DNA from: Hymenobacter cyanobacteriorum
GTDB taxonomy: Bacteria > Bacteroidota > Bacteroidia > Cytophagales > Hymenobacteraceae
Direction of reading: 5' to 3'
DNA length: 64,000 bases
NCBI RefSeq assembly: GCF_022631375.1
Contig: NZ_JALBGC010000004.1
Location: 124,001 to 188,000 of the forward strand
The notes under the pieces are model-generated. The model did not search any database. It was not told where the DNA came from and saw nothing but the letters and a program-made list of their open reading frames with translations. Positions within the stretch are counted from its first letter, which is position 1, and each line of letters starts with the position of its first letter. A program made the translations under genes and the position numbers. Below are positions 17,832 to 25,263 of the stretch, piece after piece.

Positions 17832-19394
17832 TTAGCGGTTGCGGCCGTACTGCTCGTGGCTGCTCACCCAGTCAGAGCTGCTGATGGCGGCGCCCAGGCT
17901 CAACTCGCCGGCCAGCACCACGCCGGCCACGATTTCGGCAAACTTGCGTACCGTGCCCCGGCCCACGCAGCCCAGCATGCGCAGGCACTCGTTCTGGGTG
18001 GCCAGGCCGGTGCCGCCGCCGTGGGTGGCCACAATCAGGCTCGGAATGGTGATGCTGATGTAGAGGTCGCCGTCCTTATTCACCTCCGAATACAGAATGC
18101 CGGCCGAGGACTCGCTCACGTTGGCCACGTCCTGGCCGGTGGCGATGAACATGGCCGTGATGCCGTTGGCCGAATGCGCGCCGTTGTTGTTGGCCCCGGA
18201 TATAAACGCGCCCACGTTGCTCACCTGTCCGTGGTAGGCCAGCTGCTCGGGCGTCACGCGCATGCGCTGCATCAGCACGTCGCGCTTTACTACGGCTTCG
18301 GCCACCACGCGCTTGCCGCGGGTGCGCATCACGTTGATTTGCGAGGCTTTTTTGTCGGTGGCGAAGTTCGATTCGAGGTAGAAGTGCTCGATTTTCGGGC
18401 CTTTGTAGTTCTCCAAAATCCAGGAACAGGCGGCGAAAGTGGCGCGGCCCACCATGTTCTGGCCGGCGGCGTCGCCGGTGCTGAAATTGAAGCGCAGATA
18501 GGCAAACTTGTTGCTCAAATACGTGTCGATGTACTGCAGCTTGGCCACGCTGGACGTGCTTTCGGCCTGCGGCCGAATCTGGTCGATGTTGTCTTCAACC
18601 CACTTGCCAAAGTCGCGGGCTCCACGGGCATCATCGAATACGAATACCGGGGCGCGCTGCATGGCGTCGCCAATCACGGTGCACTTCACGCCGCCGCACA
18701 GGTTCAGCACCTGAATGCCGCGGTTGTAGCTGGCCACGAGCGTGCCCTCGGTGGTGGCCATCGGAATCAGGAAATCGCCTTGGGCGTGCTCGCCGTTCAC
18801 GGTGAGCGGCCCGGCCAGGCCCACCGGAATCTGGGCCACGCCCATGAAATGCTCGCAGTTGCCCTGCAGCTGGTGCGCGTCGAAAGAGTAGTGCTTGAGG
18901 TGCTTGAATTCCTGCTGCGAAAACTCCTCGGCGAAGCGCTGGCGGGCGGCAATGGCGGCTTCGGAATAGTCGTCTTCTTCGGAGCGCGGAATGCGGGGCT
19001 TCGAGCTGGCCACGCCCACGATGGCGTCTTCCACCTCCACGTGCAGGTCGCCGAAGGCATCGGTGGCAAACCACATCTGCACGCGGTGCATGCCCTCGGC
19101 CAGGGCCGGCGTGTCGAGCAGCACCGTGATGGCGCGGCCCACGGGCAGCTCCACGGCCTGGCCGTCGGCGTCGATGGCGGTGGCGGCGCGCTGCTCGCCG
19201 TTGCCCAAATCGACCCGAATTTTGTCGGCTGGCACCTCCACGTCGTCAATCTGCACTTTCGTGAAGCCGGTCACTTTCACCGTATCGAGCCGGTTTTTGA
19301 GGCTGAAGGCGACGCCCGCATTGTCGGGCTGGTTGTGCAGGCTGCCGCGGGTGTACAGCAGCTTGAGGAGCATGGGGCTGGGCGTGAAGACCAT
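17832..19394 (-). CDS. Hydroxymethylglutaryl-CoA reductase (class I type)
   Basis: Reduces HMG-CoA to mevalonate, the committed step of the mevalonate route to isoprenoids, 520 residues. Residues from about 140 form the catalytic part: GVAQIPVGLAGPL, ATTEGTLVASYNRG (catalytic Glu), GDAAGQNM, TDKKASQINV (catalytic Lys), ATGQDVANVSE and HGGGTGLATQNECL. A C-terminal SSHEQY may supply the His. The first 130 residues are a separate beta-rich domain (FSLKNRLDTVKVTG, TVLLDTPALAEGMHRV) not found in animal or archaeal enzymes. The ATG at 19394 follows an A-rich stretch; the ATG at 19373 is the alternative. Confidence 0.93.
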   Translation of the reverse strand: MVFTPSPMLLKLLYTRGSLHNQPDNAGVAFSLKNRLDTVKVTGFTKVQIDDVEVPADKIRVDLGNGEQRAATAIDADGQAVELPVGRAITVLLDTPALAEGMHRVQMWFATDAFGDLHVEVEDAIVGVASSKPRIPRSEEDDYSEAAIAARQRFAEEFSQQEFKHLKHYSFDAHQLQGNCEHFMGVAQIPVGLAGPLTVNGEHAQGDFLIPMATTEGTLVASYNRGIQVLNLCGGVKCTVIGDAMQRAPVFVFDDARGARDFGKWVEDNIDQIRPQAESTSSVAKLQYIDTYLSNKFAYLRFNFSTGDAAGQNMVGRATFAACSWILENYKGPKIEHFYLESNFATDKKASQINVMRTRGKRVVAEAVVKRDVLMQRMRVTPEQLAYHGQVSNVGAFISGANNNGAHSANGITAMFIATGQDVANVSESSAGILYSEVNKDGDLYISITIPSLIVATHGGGTGLATQNECLRMLGCVGRGTVRKFAEIVAGVVLAGELSLGAAISSSDWVSSHEQYGRNR

Positions 19395-19456
19395 TGTATC
19401 GGTGGGAGGGGAAGGGTGGACGGATAAGGTGCGTTGAGAAGTGAAGGTGGGGAATA

Positions 19457-19969
19457 TTATCGAATTTTAAACTCAACGGGTACGGCCATCGTGATTGTAG
19501 CTGGCCGGCCAGTGGCATCAACGCCAGGGATAAATTCCCCTAATGCCTTCACGCCTTTTAATGCTTCTTTGTCAAAATCGGGGCGTAAGCTCACGGCAAC
19601 CCGAGCATCGTACACTTTGCCGTCAGAGCCAACATCAAACTCCACCCACACTTTACCCTCCTCTATGTATTGAGCGTTAAGCATCGGCGACGCAGGCCAC
19701 TTTGTGTGTTGGTAAATAGTGCGTACCATGCCAGCAAAACCGCCATCCCGATATTCGGGAGTACGGATAACGTGGGCACAACTTGGGGGCGGTACAAATG
19801 GTGGCCGCTCGGTAGTTGGAGCGATAAGCTCCGATAAATCTGGTTCAGTTTCCCGTTGGGACTCTTGTGCCGATGCCGCTGTCGGCAGCAGCAAGCACCA
19901 GGTCGCCATCAATGCGGCCCGCCAGCTTCTGGAAGCCGCTATAGTTGCTGCTGAATCGGTGTGAAGCAT
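19457..19969 (-). CDS. TonB C-terminal domain protein
   Basis: Exported protein of 170 residues with a signal-like N-terminus and a C-terminal TonB domain (about 85-170; KVWVEFDVGSDGKVYDARV, FIPGVDATGRPATITMAVP). There is no proline-rich periplasm-spanning linker and no clear retained anchor, so it may not be a working energy transducer. It starts 14 bases after the stop of a paralogous gene (19984-20730), and the two are presumably co-transcribed. Confidence 0.8.
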   Translation of the reverse strand: MLHTDSAATIAASRSWRAALMATWCLLLPTAASAQESQRETEPDLSELIAPTTERPPFVPPPSCAHVIRTPEYRDGGFAGMVRTIYQHTKWPASPMLNAQYIEEGKVWVEFDVGSDGKVYDARVAVSLRPDFDKEALKGVKALGEFIPGVDATGRPATITMAVPVEFKIR

Positions 19970-19983
19970 GGGGGCAGGCGCGA

Positions 19984-20730
19984 TTATTTGAGCTTGAAAG
20001 TAATGGGTACGGTAAAGCTCACCGCCACTGGTTTTCCAAATTGCTCACCGGGTTTAAAATTCGGCAGCAGACGCACCACCCGTAGCACTTCCGCATCGAA
20101 GCGCGGGTGCAGGCTTTTAACGATTTTGGCATCGTGCACCCTGCCAGTAGTACCAACGGTGAAAGAGGCGAACACCCGGCCCTGTTTCAGAATTATTTTA
20201 CCATTGCTGCGCGGCCATACTATTTGCTGCTGAATGTATTGCACCACCTCGCGGCTGCCGCCACCGCGGAAGCTGGGCATCGTTTCCGTCACCATTCCTA
20301 ACATGAAATGCGAGGTGCTGTCAGCAACAGCGGCGGAATCTGTGAGGACTGGAGTGGATGCTTGTGCCGCTGATTGCCCGGCAACCGGCACCGGCCCGCC
20401 CGTACCGCCGCCCCGAACCTGCGCCAGCGCCTCCCGCGCCGTCAGGCCCTGCGCTACTACCAGCACCAGCGCCGACACAAACCAGCGCAGCCGGCGCGAC
20501 AGTTTGGGCGCAGTCTGCACCTGCGCGGCCCCAAACCGGCCGCACACGCGCCCGTCGGGCGCGGCGGCGCGGGCGGCGGCCAGGTCGGCGCGCGGGTTAG
20601 TGCTCTGGCTGAAATCGTGCACCACGCGCTGGCACTGCCCACAGAAATTTCCCTGCGCGTGCGGCGTGAATTCGGCCGGGCTGACCGGGCAGGGATTGAG
20701 CCTGGCGTTGAAAGTAGGTAGTAGGAACAT
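19984..20730 (-). CDS. TonB C-terminal domain protein with N-terminal Cys motif
   Basis: Protein of 248 residues in three parts. The N-terminus (1-60) is cytoplasmic with an NFCGQCQRVVHDFS Cys-x-x-Cys motif seen at the start of several Bacteroidota membrane proteins. One membrane helix follows (about 78-100). The C-terminal TonB domain covers about 160-248 (GRVFASFTVGTTGRVHDAKI, LLPNFKPGEQFGKPV). This could be an energy transducer or a membrane regulator of the M56/TonB type. The downstream gene is a shorter paralogue. Confidence 0.78.
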   Translation of the reverse strand: MFLLPTFNARLNPCPVSPAEFTPHAQGNFCGQCQRVVHDFSQSTNPRADLAAARAAAPDGRVCGRFGAAQVQTAPKLSRRLRWFVSALVLVVAQGLTAREALAQVRGGGTGGPVPVAGQSAAQASTPVLTDSAAVADSTSHFMLGMVTETMPSFRGGGSREVVQYIQQQIVWPRSNGKIILKQGRVFASFTVGTTGRVHDAKIVKSLHPRFDAEVLRVVRLLPNFKPGEQFGKPVAVSFTVPITFKLK

Positions 20731-20946
20731 GGCACTGGCAAGGTAAGGCGCGGCCCCCGCGCAACGGCTGCAACGTGCTGGCCCGGTGCGGCAGTATGCG
20801 GGCCGGCGCGGGGCGCAAATTCACCTGCCGTTCACCCGGCCCGGCCGAATTTTGGGCCCGATAAAAACCCCTATGCCGTGGCGCGGTTATAGCCGCCGCG
20901 CCTTCCAGGCGCGGCCGGTGCCGGGCAGGGGCCGCGCCCTACCTAT

Positions 20947-20954
20947 TACCTTTG
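20947..20954 (+). promoter_or_regulatory. -7 element TACCTTTG before PhyH-like gene
   Basis: Exact match to TAnnTTTG, 42 bases upstream of the ATG at 20996. The -33 region is GC-rich without TTTG. It supports the chosen downstream start. Confidence 0.5.
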
Positions 20955-20995
20955 CGAGGCGCTGGGCACCCCCGGCGGCCTACCCCAATTCTGCT

Positions 20996-21811
20996 ATGGC
21001 CTTATCCGCTGATTATCCACGCTTCACCCTCGGCAGTGCTCTTACGGCCGAGCAGAGGGCGTTTTTTGCTAAATACGGTTTCCTTCACTTTCGTCCTTTC
21101 GCCTCGCCCGAGCACGTCCGTCAGATTCTGCAAGCCACTCAGGAAGTGCAGGCTAAATGGCTGGCCGAGGGCGTGGAAAAAGTGAACGGCGTGCCCATCA
21201 AATACGGCCACGATGTCGACGGCTCGCGCATCGTGCAGCGCTTCGCATTTGCCTCGCAGCACCACCCCGTGCTGCACGAATTGCTCCAGGACGACCGATT
21301 CAAGGCCCTGTTTCCGCTGCTCGAAGCCGAAGGCGGCCGGGTGGGCGAAAACGAAAAGGACGGCCTCGTGGTGAACCACTACGTGAACGTGCCCGGCTCC
21401 GAGTTCAGCCAGATGGGCTGGCACACCGACTCGCTGCGCGACGTGTTCTACGGCAAGCGCATCGGCCCCATGCTGAACGTGGGCCTGCACCTCGACGGCA
21501 CCAAGGCCACCAATGGCGGCCTGCGCGTGATTCCCGGCACCCACCGCCAGGGCCTGCACAAGATGCTGTTTCGCAAGAAGTACTACAAGGACGTGTACTA
21601 CGACCCCAACGAAATGGCCATCGAAACCGAGCCCGGCGACCTGACCGTGCACGACGGCCGCATGTGGCACCGCGTGGCCCAGTCGCCGCTGGTGGGCGAA
21701 GAAAGCCGCCGTCGCGTGATGTACGTGCCCATCATTTCGGGCAAGTACCAGCCCAAAAGCGAGGACAGCCCCACGCCCTTCTACCTGCGCTTTCTGCATT
21801 TGGTGAAGTAA
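20996..21811 (+). CDS. Phytanoyl-CoA dioxygenase (PhyH) family protein
   Basis: Fe(II)/2-oxoglutarate-dependent oxygenase, 271 residues. The ATG at 20996 lies 42 bases after a TACCTTTG -7 element; the longer frame upstream is low-complexity GC DNA. The iron facial triad is His143 and Asp145 (GWHTDS) plus His225 (GRMWHRVAQS). Arg238-Arg240 are candidates for binding 2-oxoglutarate. The substrate is unknown; family members hydroxylate lipids and small metabolites. No pathway neighbours help. A family A2 repeat follows. Confidence 0.88.
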   Translation: MALSADYPRFTLGSALTAEQRAFFAKYGFLHFRPFASPEHVRQILQATQEVQAKWLAEGVEKVNGVPIKYGHDVDGSRIVQRFAFASQHHPVLHELLQDDRFKALFPLLEAEGGRVGENEKDGLVVNHYVNVPGSEFSQMGWHTDSLRDVFYGKRIGPMLNVGLHLDGTKATNGGLRVIPGTHRQGLHKMLFRKKYYKDVYYDPNEMAIETEPGDLTVHDGRMWHRVAQSPLVGEESRRRVMYVPIISGKYQPKSEDSPTPFYLRFLHLVK

Positions 21812-21829
21812 CGTAACTGCTCCAACGCT

Positions 21830-21916
21830 TGTCATCCTGAGCGCAGCGAAGGACCTTATCACGTTAGCATAGCTCGCTCAGCCGTGATAAGGTCCTTCGC
21901 TGCGCTCAGGATGACA
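21830..21916. repeat. Inverted repeat family A2, copy 3
   Basis: Arms TGTCATCCTGAGCGCAGCGA...TTATCACG, perfect over more than 30 bases. Between the PhyH-like and SDR genes. Confidence 0.92.
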
Positions 21917-21954
21917 GATAATTCCCCGTAACACCGCCAATCCACCAAACCACT

Positions 21955-22734
21955 ATGTACGCACTCGTTACCGGCGCTTCGCGCGGCATTGGCCGGGCCA
22001 TTGCCCTCCAACTGGCCCAGCGCGGCTACGACCTGCTGCTCGTGGCGCGGTCCGAAGACCAGCTCACGACTTTGGCCCAGGAAATCGGCACGAAGTACCA
22101 GCACCAGGCCAAAGTGCTGGCCACCGACCTGGCCGCGCCCGATGCCGCCGCTACCGTAGCCGCCTGGGCTACGCAGCAAACCAACCAGCTCACCATGCTT
22201 GTGAACAACGCCGGCTACGGCCTCTGGGGCCGCTTCGAGCAGCTCAGCTTGCCCGAGCAGCAGAACATGCTGCAGCTGAATATGCACCTGCCCGTGGCCC
22301 TCACCCACGCGCTGCTGCCGGCCTTGCGCAAGGTGTCTAAAGCCTACATTCTGAACGTGGCCAGCACTGCTGCCTACCAGGCCGTGCCCTCGCTCACGCT
22401 CTATGCCGCCAGTAAGGCCTTTTTGCTGAGTTTCAGCCGCGGCCTGAGGTACGAGTTGAAGGGCACGGGCATCTCGGTAAGCTGCCTGAGCCCCGGCGCT
22501 ACCACCACCAGCTTCGCCGACCGCGCTGGCATGGGCGCCGAACTGCAGGCCACCGCCAACAAAGTATCGATGACGGCCGAAGCAGTGGCCGAAACCGCCG
22601 TGGCTGGTCTGCTGGCTGGCGAAGCCGAAATAATCCCCGGCGTGCTTAACAAGGTTTCGGCGGGCCTCACCAGCGTGGTGCCCAAGGGCATCGTGGAGAA
22701 AATAGCGGCCGGGATTTACGAGAAGTACCTGTAG
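21955..22734 (+). CDS. Short-chain dehydrogenase/reductase
   Basis: NAD(P)-dependent oxidoreductase of the classical SDR family, 259 residues. Cofactor motif TGASRGIG is at 6-13 and NNAGYG at 84-89. The catalytic residues are Ser137, Tyr150 and Lys154 (TLYAASK). The C-terminus resembles the DltE/YqjQ-like group acting on lipophilic substrates; the exact substrate is unknown. It is flanked on both sides by family A repeats and so is probably a single-gene unit. Confidence 0.92.
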   Translation: MYALVTGASRGIGRAIALQLAQRGYDLLLVARSEDQLTTLAQEIGTKYQHQAKVLATDLAAPDAAATVAAWATQQTNQLTMLVNNAGYGLWGRFEQLSLPEQQNMLQLNMHLPVALTHALLPALRKVSKAYILNVASTAAYQAVPSLTLYAASKAFLLSFSRGLRYELKGTGISVSCLSPGATTTSFADRAGMGAELQATANKVSMTAEAVAETAVAGLLAGEAEIIPGVLNKVSAGLTSVVPKGIVEKIAAGIYEKYL

Positions 22735-22752
22735 ACTGATGAAATGCCGCCT

Positions 22753-22858
22753 GCCCGTCATGCAGAGCGCAGCGAAGCATCTTTACCGCCACCACTAATC
22801 TTATTGATTGGATTACGCTGAGCAGTAAAAATGCTTCGCTGCGCTCTGCATGACGGGC
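22753..22858. repeat. Inverted repeat family A1, copy 4
   Basis: Arms GCCCGTCATGCAGAGCGCAG and complement. Fills the convergent gap between the SDR and PAP2-like genes. The loop carries ATTGATTGGATTAC, a sequence shared with other copies. Confidence 0.92.
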
Positions 22859-22867
22859 ACGCTACCG

Positions 22868-23548
22868 CTACTTCCGGCAGATGCGCCCGGCCAGCCAATA
22901 GGCGGCCCAAGCGAAGAAGGGCGCGGCCAGCACGTCGTAGGAATAATGCACGCGCTGCACCAGCACCAGCAGGCCCACCACCACAGTCGCCAGGCCCATA
23001 GCCCGGCGCCAGCGGCGGCCCCGGCCGGCCAGCGTCAGCAGCATCATGGTGGCGGTGTGGCCCGAGAAGAACAGGTCGCGCACGATGGGCTGGGTGGTTA
23101 CCTCGAAGATGCGGTCCATCACCGGGTCGTGCAGAATAACCAGCGCAGTGGGCGGCTCCAGCGGCAGCAGGTACAGCGTGGCCATGCGCATCAGCTGCAG
23201 GAGGTAGTAGGCCCAGAATGCCTGCAACAGCCGCTGCGGACGCGGCAACAGGTACACCAGCGTGGCCGCAATGGCTCCGTAGATGAGGGCGAAAATGAGC
23301 GTGGAGTGGTCCTGCACCGGTAGCAGCGCCAGCAGCGGGTCGGCCAGCAGCTGGCCCGGCCGCGCCTGCACAAATCGGTAGAAGCCCGGTACCACCGGCA
23401 GCAGCCCCAGCAGCAACGCCACTACCAGACCCAGCCGCACCCGAAAGCCGCGGCGGGCCCAGGCCGCCGGCCAGGCGCGCTGCCGGGGAGAGTGGGAGGG
23501 AACTAGAATGTCAAGAGGAGCCGCGGGTGGAATCAGGACAGTAGCCAC
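22868..23548 (-). CDS. PAP2-like (sphingomyelin synthase-related) membrane phosphatase
   Basis: Integral membrane protein of about 226 residues with five or six helices. The C-terminal half has FFSGHTATMMLL and VQRVHYSYDVLAAPF, the SGHT and H-x-x-x-D motifs of the PAP2_C group, which removes or transfers phosphate head groups. The start is uncertain. No good ATG precedes the domain, a GTG at 23548 is used here, and an ATG at 23650 would add 34 unlikely residues. The much longer frame beyond that is antisense to the M20 gene and was not accepted. Confidence 0.78.
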   Translation of the reverse strand: MATVLIPPAAPLDILVPSHSPRQRAWPAAWARRGFRVRLGLVVALLLGLLPVVPGFYRFVQARPGQLLADPLLALLPVQDHSTLIFALIYGAIAATLVYLLPRPQRLLQAFWAYYLLQLMRMATLYLLPLEPPTALVILHDPVMDRIFEVTTQPIVRDLFFSGHTATMMLLTLAGRGRRWRRAMGLATVVVGLLVLVQRVHYSYDVLAAPFFAWAAYWLAGRICRK

Positions 23549-23705
23549 AATAAACCGGTAGTTCGAAATAATGCGCCGATAAGGAATAGCCGGCAAAAAT
23601 ACGCCATTGCCTGAACAGTAGCGCGCTGAGGGGCAATGCTGACGTAACATTGCCGGCCGGCCCGAACGTGCCGCGTTTCTCCCCCGAATTTCGCTTTTTC
23701 GACTC

Positions 23706-25025
23706 ATGCGCTTTTTCCTCCGCGTTTTGCCGGCCGGCTTTGGGCTGGCCCTGGCCGCTACTACTGCCGCCCCCGCCCAGAATGCCGCCCTCGATGCCCG
23801 CATTGCCCAGCTGGCCGCGCAGGAAGAAAGCAAGGTGATTGCCTGGCGGCGCGACATCCACGAGCACCCCGAGCTGGGCAACCAGGAAACCCGCACCGCC
23901 GCCCTCATCGCCGCCCACCTCAAAAAGCTGGGCCTCGAAGTGCAGACCGGCGTGGCCCGTACCGGCGTGGTGGGCATTCTGCGCGGCGGCAAGCCCGGCC
24001 CCGTGGTGGCCCTGCGCGCCGACATGGACGGCCTGCCCCTCACCGAAAACAACGACCTGCCCTTCGCCTCCAAAGTGAAAACCACCTACCTGGGCCAGCC
24101 CGTGGGGGTGATGCATGCCTGCGGCCACGACACTCACGTGGCCATGCTCATGGGCGCGGCCGAAGTGCTGAGCCAGGTGAAAGCCGACCTGCCCGGCACC
24201 GTCAAGTTCATCTTCCAGCCCGCCGAGGAAGGCTCGGTGCCCGGCACCGAGGGCGGGGCCAAGCTGATGGTGAAGGAAGGTGTGCTCGACAAGCCGAAAG
24301 TTGATGCCGTGTTTGGCGTGCACATTCAGGCCCAGACCGAGGTAGGCAACCTCTCGTACCGCCCTGGCGGCGAAATGGCCAGCTCCGACCGGTTCACCAT
24401 TACAGTACACGGCAAAGGCTCGCACGGCGCCTACCCGTGGAACAGCGTCGACCCAGTCGTGACCTCCGCCCAGATAATTATGGGCCTGCAAACCATCGTG
24501 AGCCGCGAAATGAAGCTGACCGACGATGCGGCCGTCGTCACGGTGGGCACCATCCACGGCGGCGTGCGCTACAACGTCATCCCGCCCGACGTGGAGCTGT
24601 CGGGCACCATTCGGGCGCTGAACCCGGAGACGCAGAAGCAAATCTGGGCATCCATCCGGCGCATTGCCACCAACATTGCCGAAAGCGCCGGGGCCACCGC
24701 CGACGTGAATATCGAGCCCTACGTGCCCGTCACCATCAACGACCCCGCCCTCACGGCCCGCATGCTGCCCACGCTGCGCGCCGTGGCCGGCACCGAGCAC
24801 GTGCGCGAAATCAAGGCCGTGACCGGGGCTGAAGACTTTTCCTTTTACCAGGAAAAGGTGCCGGGCGTGTTCCTGTTCGTGGGCGGCATGCGCAAAGGCC
24901 AGGACCCCGCCACCGCCGCCGACCACCACACCGCCGGCTTCCGCATCGACGAGAGCGGGCTGACGCTGGGCGTGAAGACCCTGGCTACCCTGGCCGCGGA
25001 TTATCTGACCGCGCCGGCCCGCTAA
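23706..25025 (+). CDS. M20 family amidohydrolase, exported
   Basis: Metal-dependent amidohydrolase or carboxypeptidase of the M20D group (hippurate hydrolase/IAA-amino acid hydrolase type), 439 residues. A signal peptide is visible (MRFFLRVLPAGFGLALAATT). Metal-binding motifs are ADMDGLP, HACGHDTH (Cys139 and His141) and QPAEEG with catalytic Glu174 or Glu175. GKGSHGAYPW belongs to the dimerisation domain and AEDFSFYQ carries a late ligand. It likely acts in the periplasm on N-acyl amino acids or peptides. It is divergent from the PAP2-like gene. Confidence 0.92.
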   Translation: MRFFLRVLPAGFGLALAATTAAPAQNAALDARIAQLAAQEESKVIAWRRDIHEHPELGNQETRTAALIAAHLKKLGLEVQTGVARTGVVGILRGGKPGPVVALRADMDGLPLTENNDLPFASKVKTTYLGQPVGVMHACGHDTHVAMLMGAAEVLSQVKADLPGTVKFIFQPAEEGSVPGTEGGAKLMVKEGVLDKPKVDAVFGVHIQAQTEVGNLSYRPGGEMASSDRFTITVHGKGSHGAYPWNSVDPVVTSAQIIMGLQTIVSREMKLTDDAAVVTVGTIHGGVRYNVIPPDVELSGTIRALNPETQKQIWASIRRIATNIAESAGATADVNIEPYVPVTINDPALTARMLPTLRAVAGTEHVREIKAVTGAEDFSFYQEKVPGVFLFVGGMRKGQDPATAADHHTAGFRIDESGLTLGVKTLATLAADYLTAPAR

Positions 25026-25263
25026 AGCCAGTCCGAAAATGGCTTCATGAAAAGTACATTATTAAAATAATTTAATGGAATTGGGCAAAGTGCAAATTGC
25101 ACTTCACCAAGTCTTCACCAAACGTATAAGATTTCGGGATTACTGGCAATATTTTCAATAAAACAGGCTTTGAGGTGGTTGAATTATATAGTTTGCGGAC
25201 GCTTTACAGCAATAATTTGCAAAAAGCGGAAAACAAACACCATCCCACCATCAACACTTTTTT
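25026..25263. other. AT-rich leader region of first M4 protease
   Basis: 238 bases with much lower GC than the genes. Contains the small palindrome AAGTGCAAATTGCACTT (25088-25104) and TTTG/TATAGTTTG elements near 25169-25194 that could form the promoter. No gene seen. Confidence 0.55.

Noticed and set aside
17856..19427. 523-codon open frame on the plus strand
   Set aside because: Antisense to HMG-CoA reductase; no motif, Gly/His/Ala-rich.
20875..20946. GC-rich imperfect inverted repeat before the PhyH-like gene
   Set aside because: Pairs such as GGCGCGG/CCGCGCC are present, but arms are short and broken; at this GC content it may be chance, so it is not listed as a repeat.
23549..24085. 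N-terminal extension of the PAP2-like gene
   Set aside because: The extra 180 residues are antisense to the M20 amidohydrolase and its promoter; the composition is that of a shadow frame.
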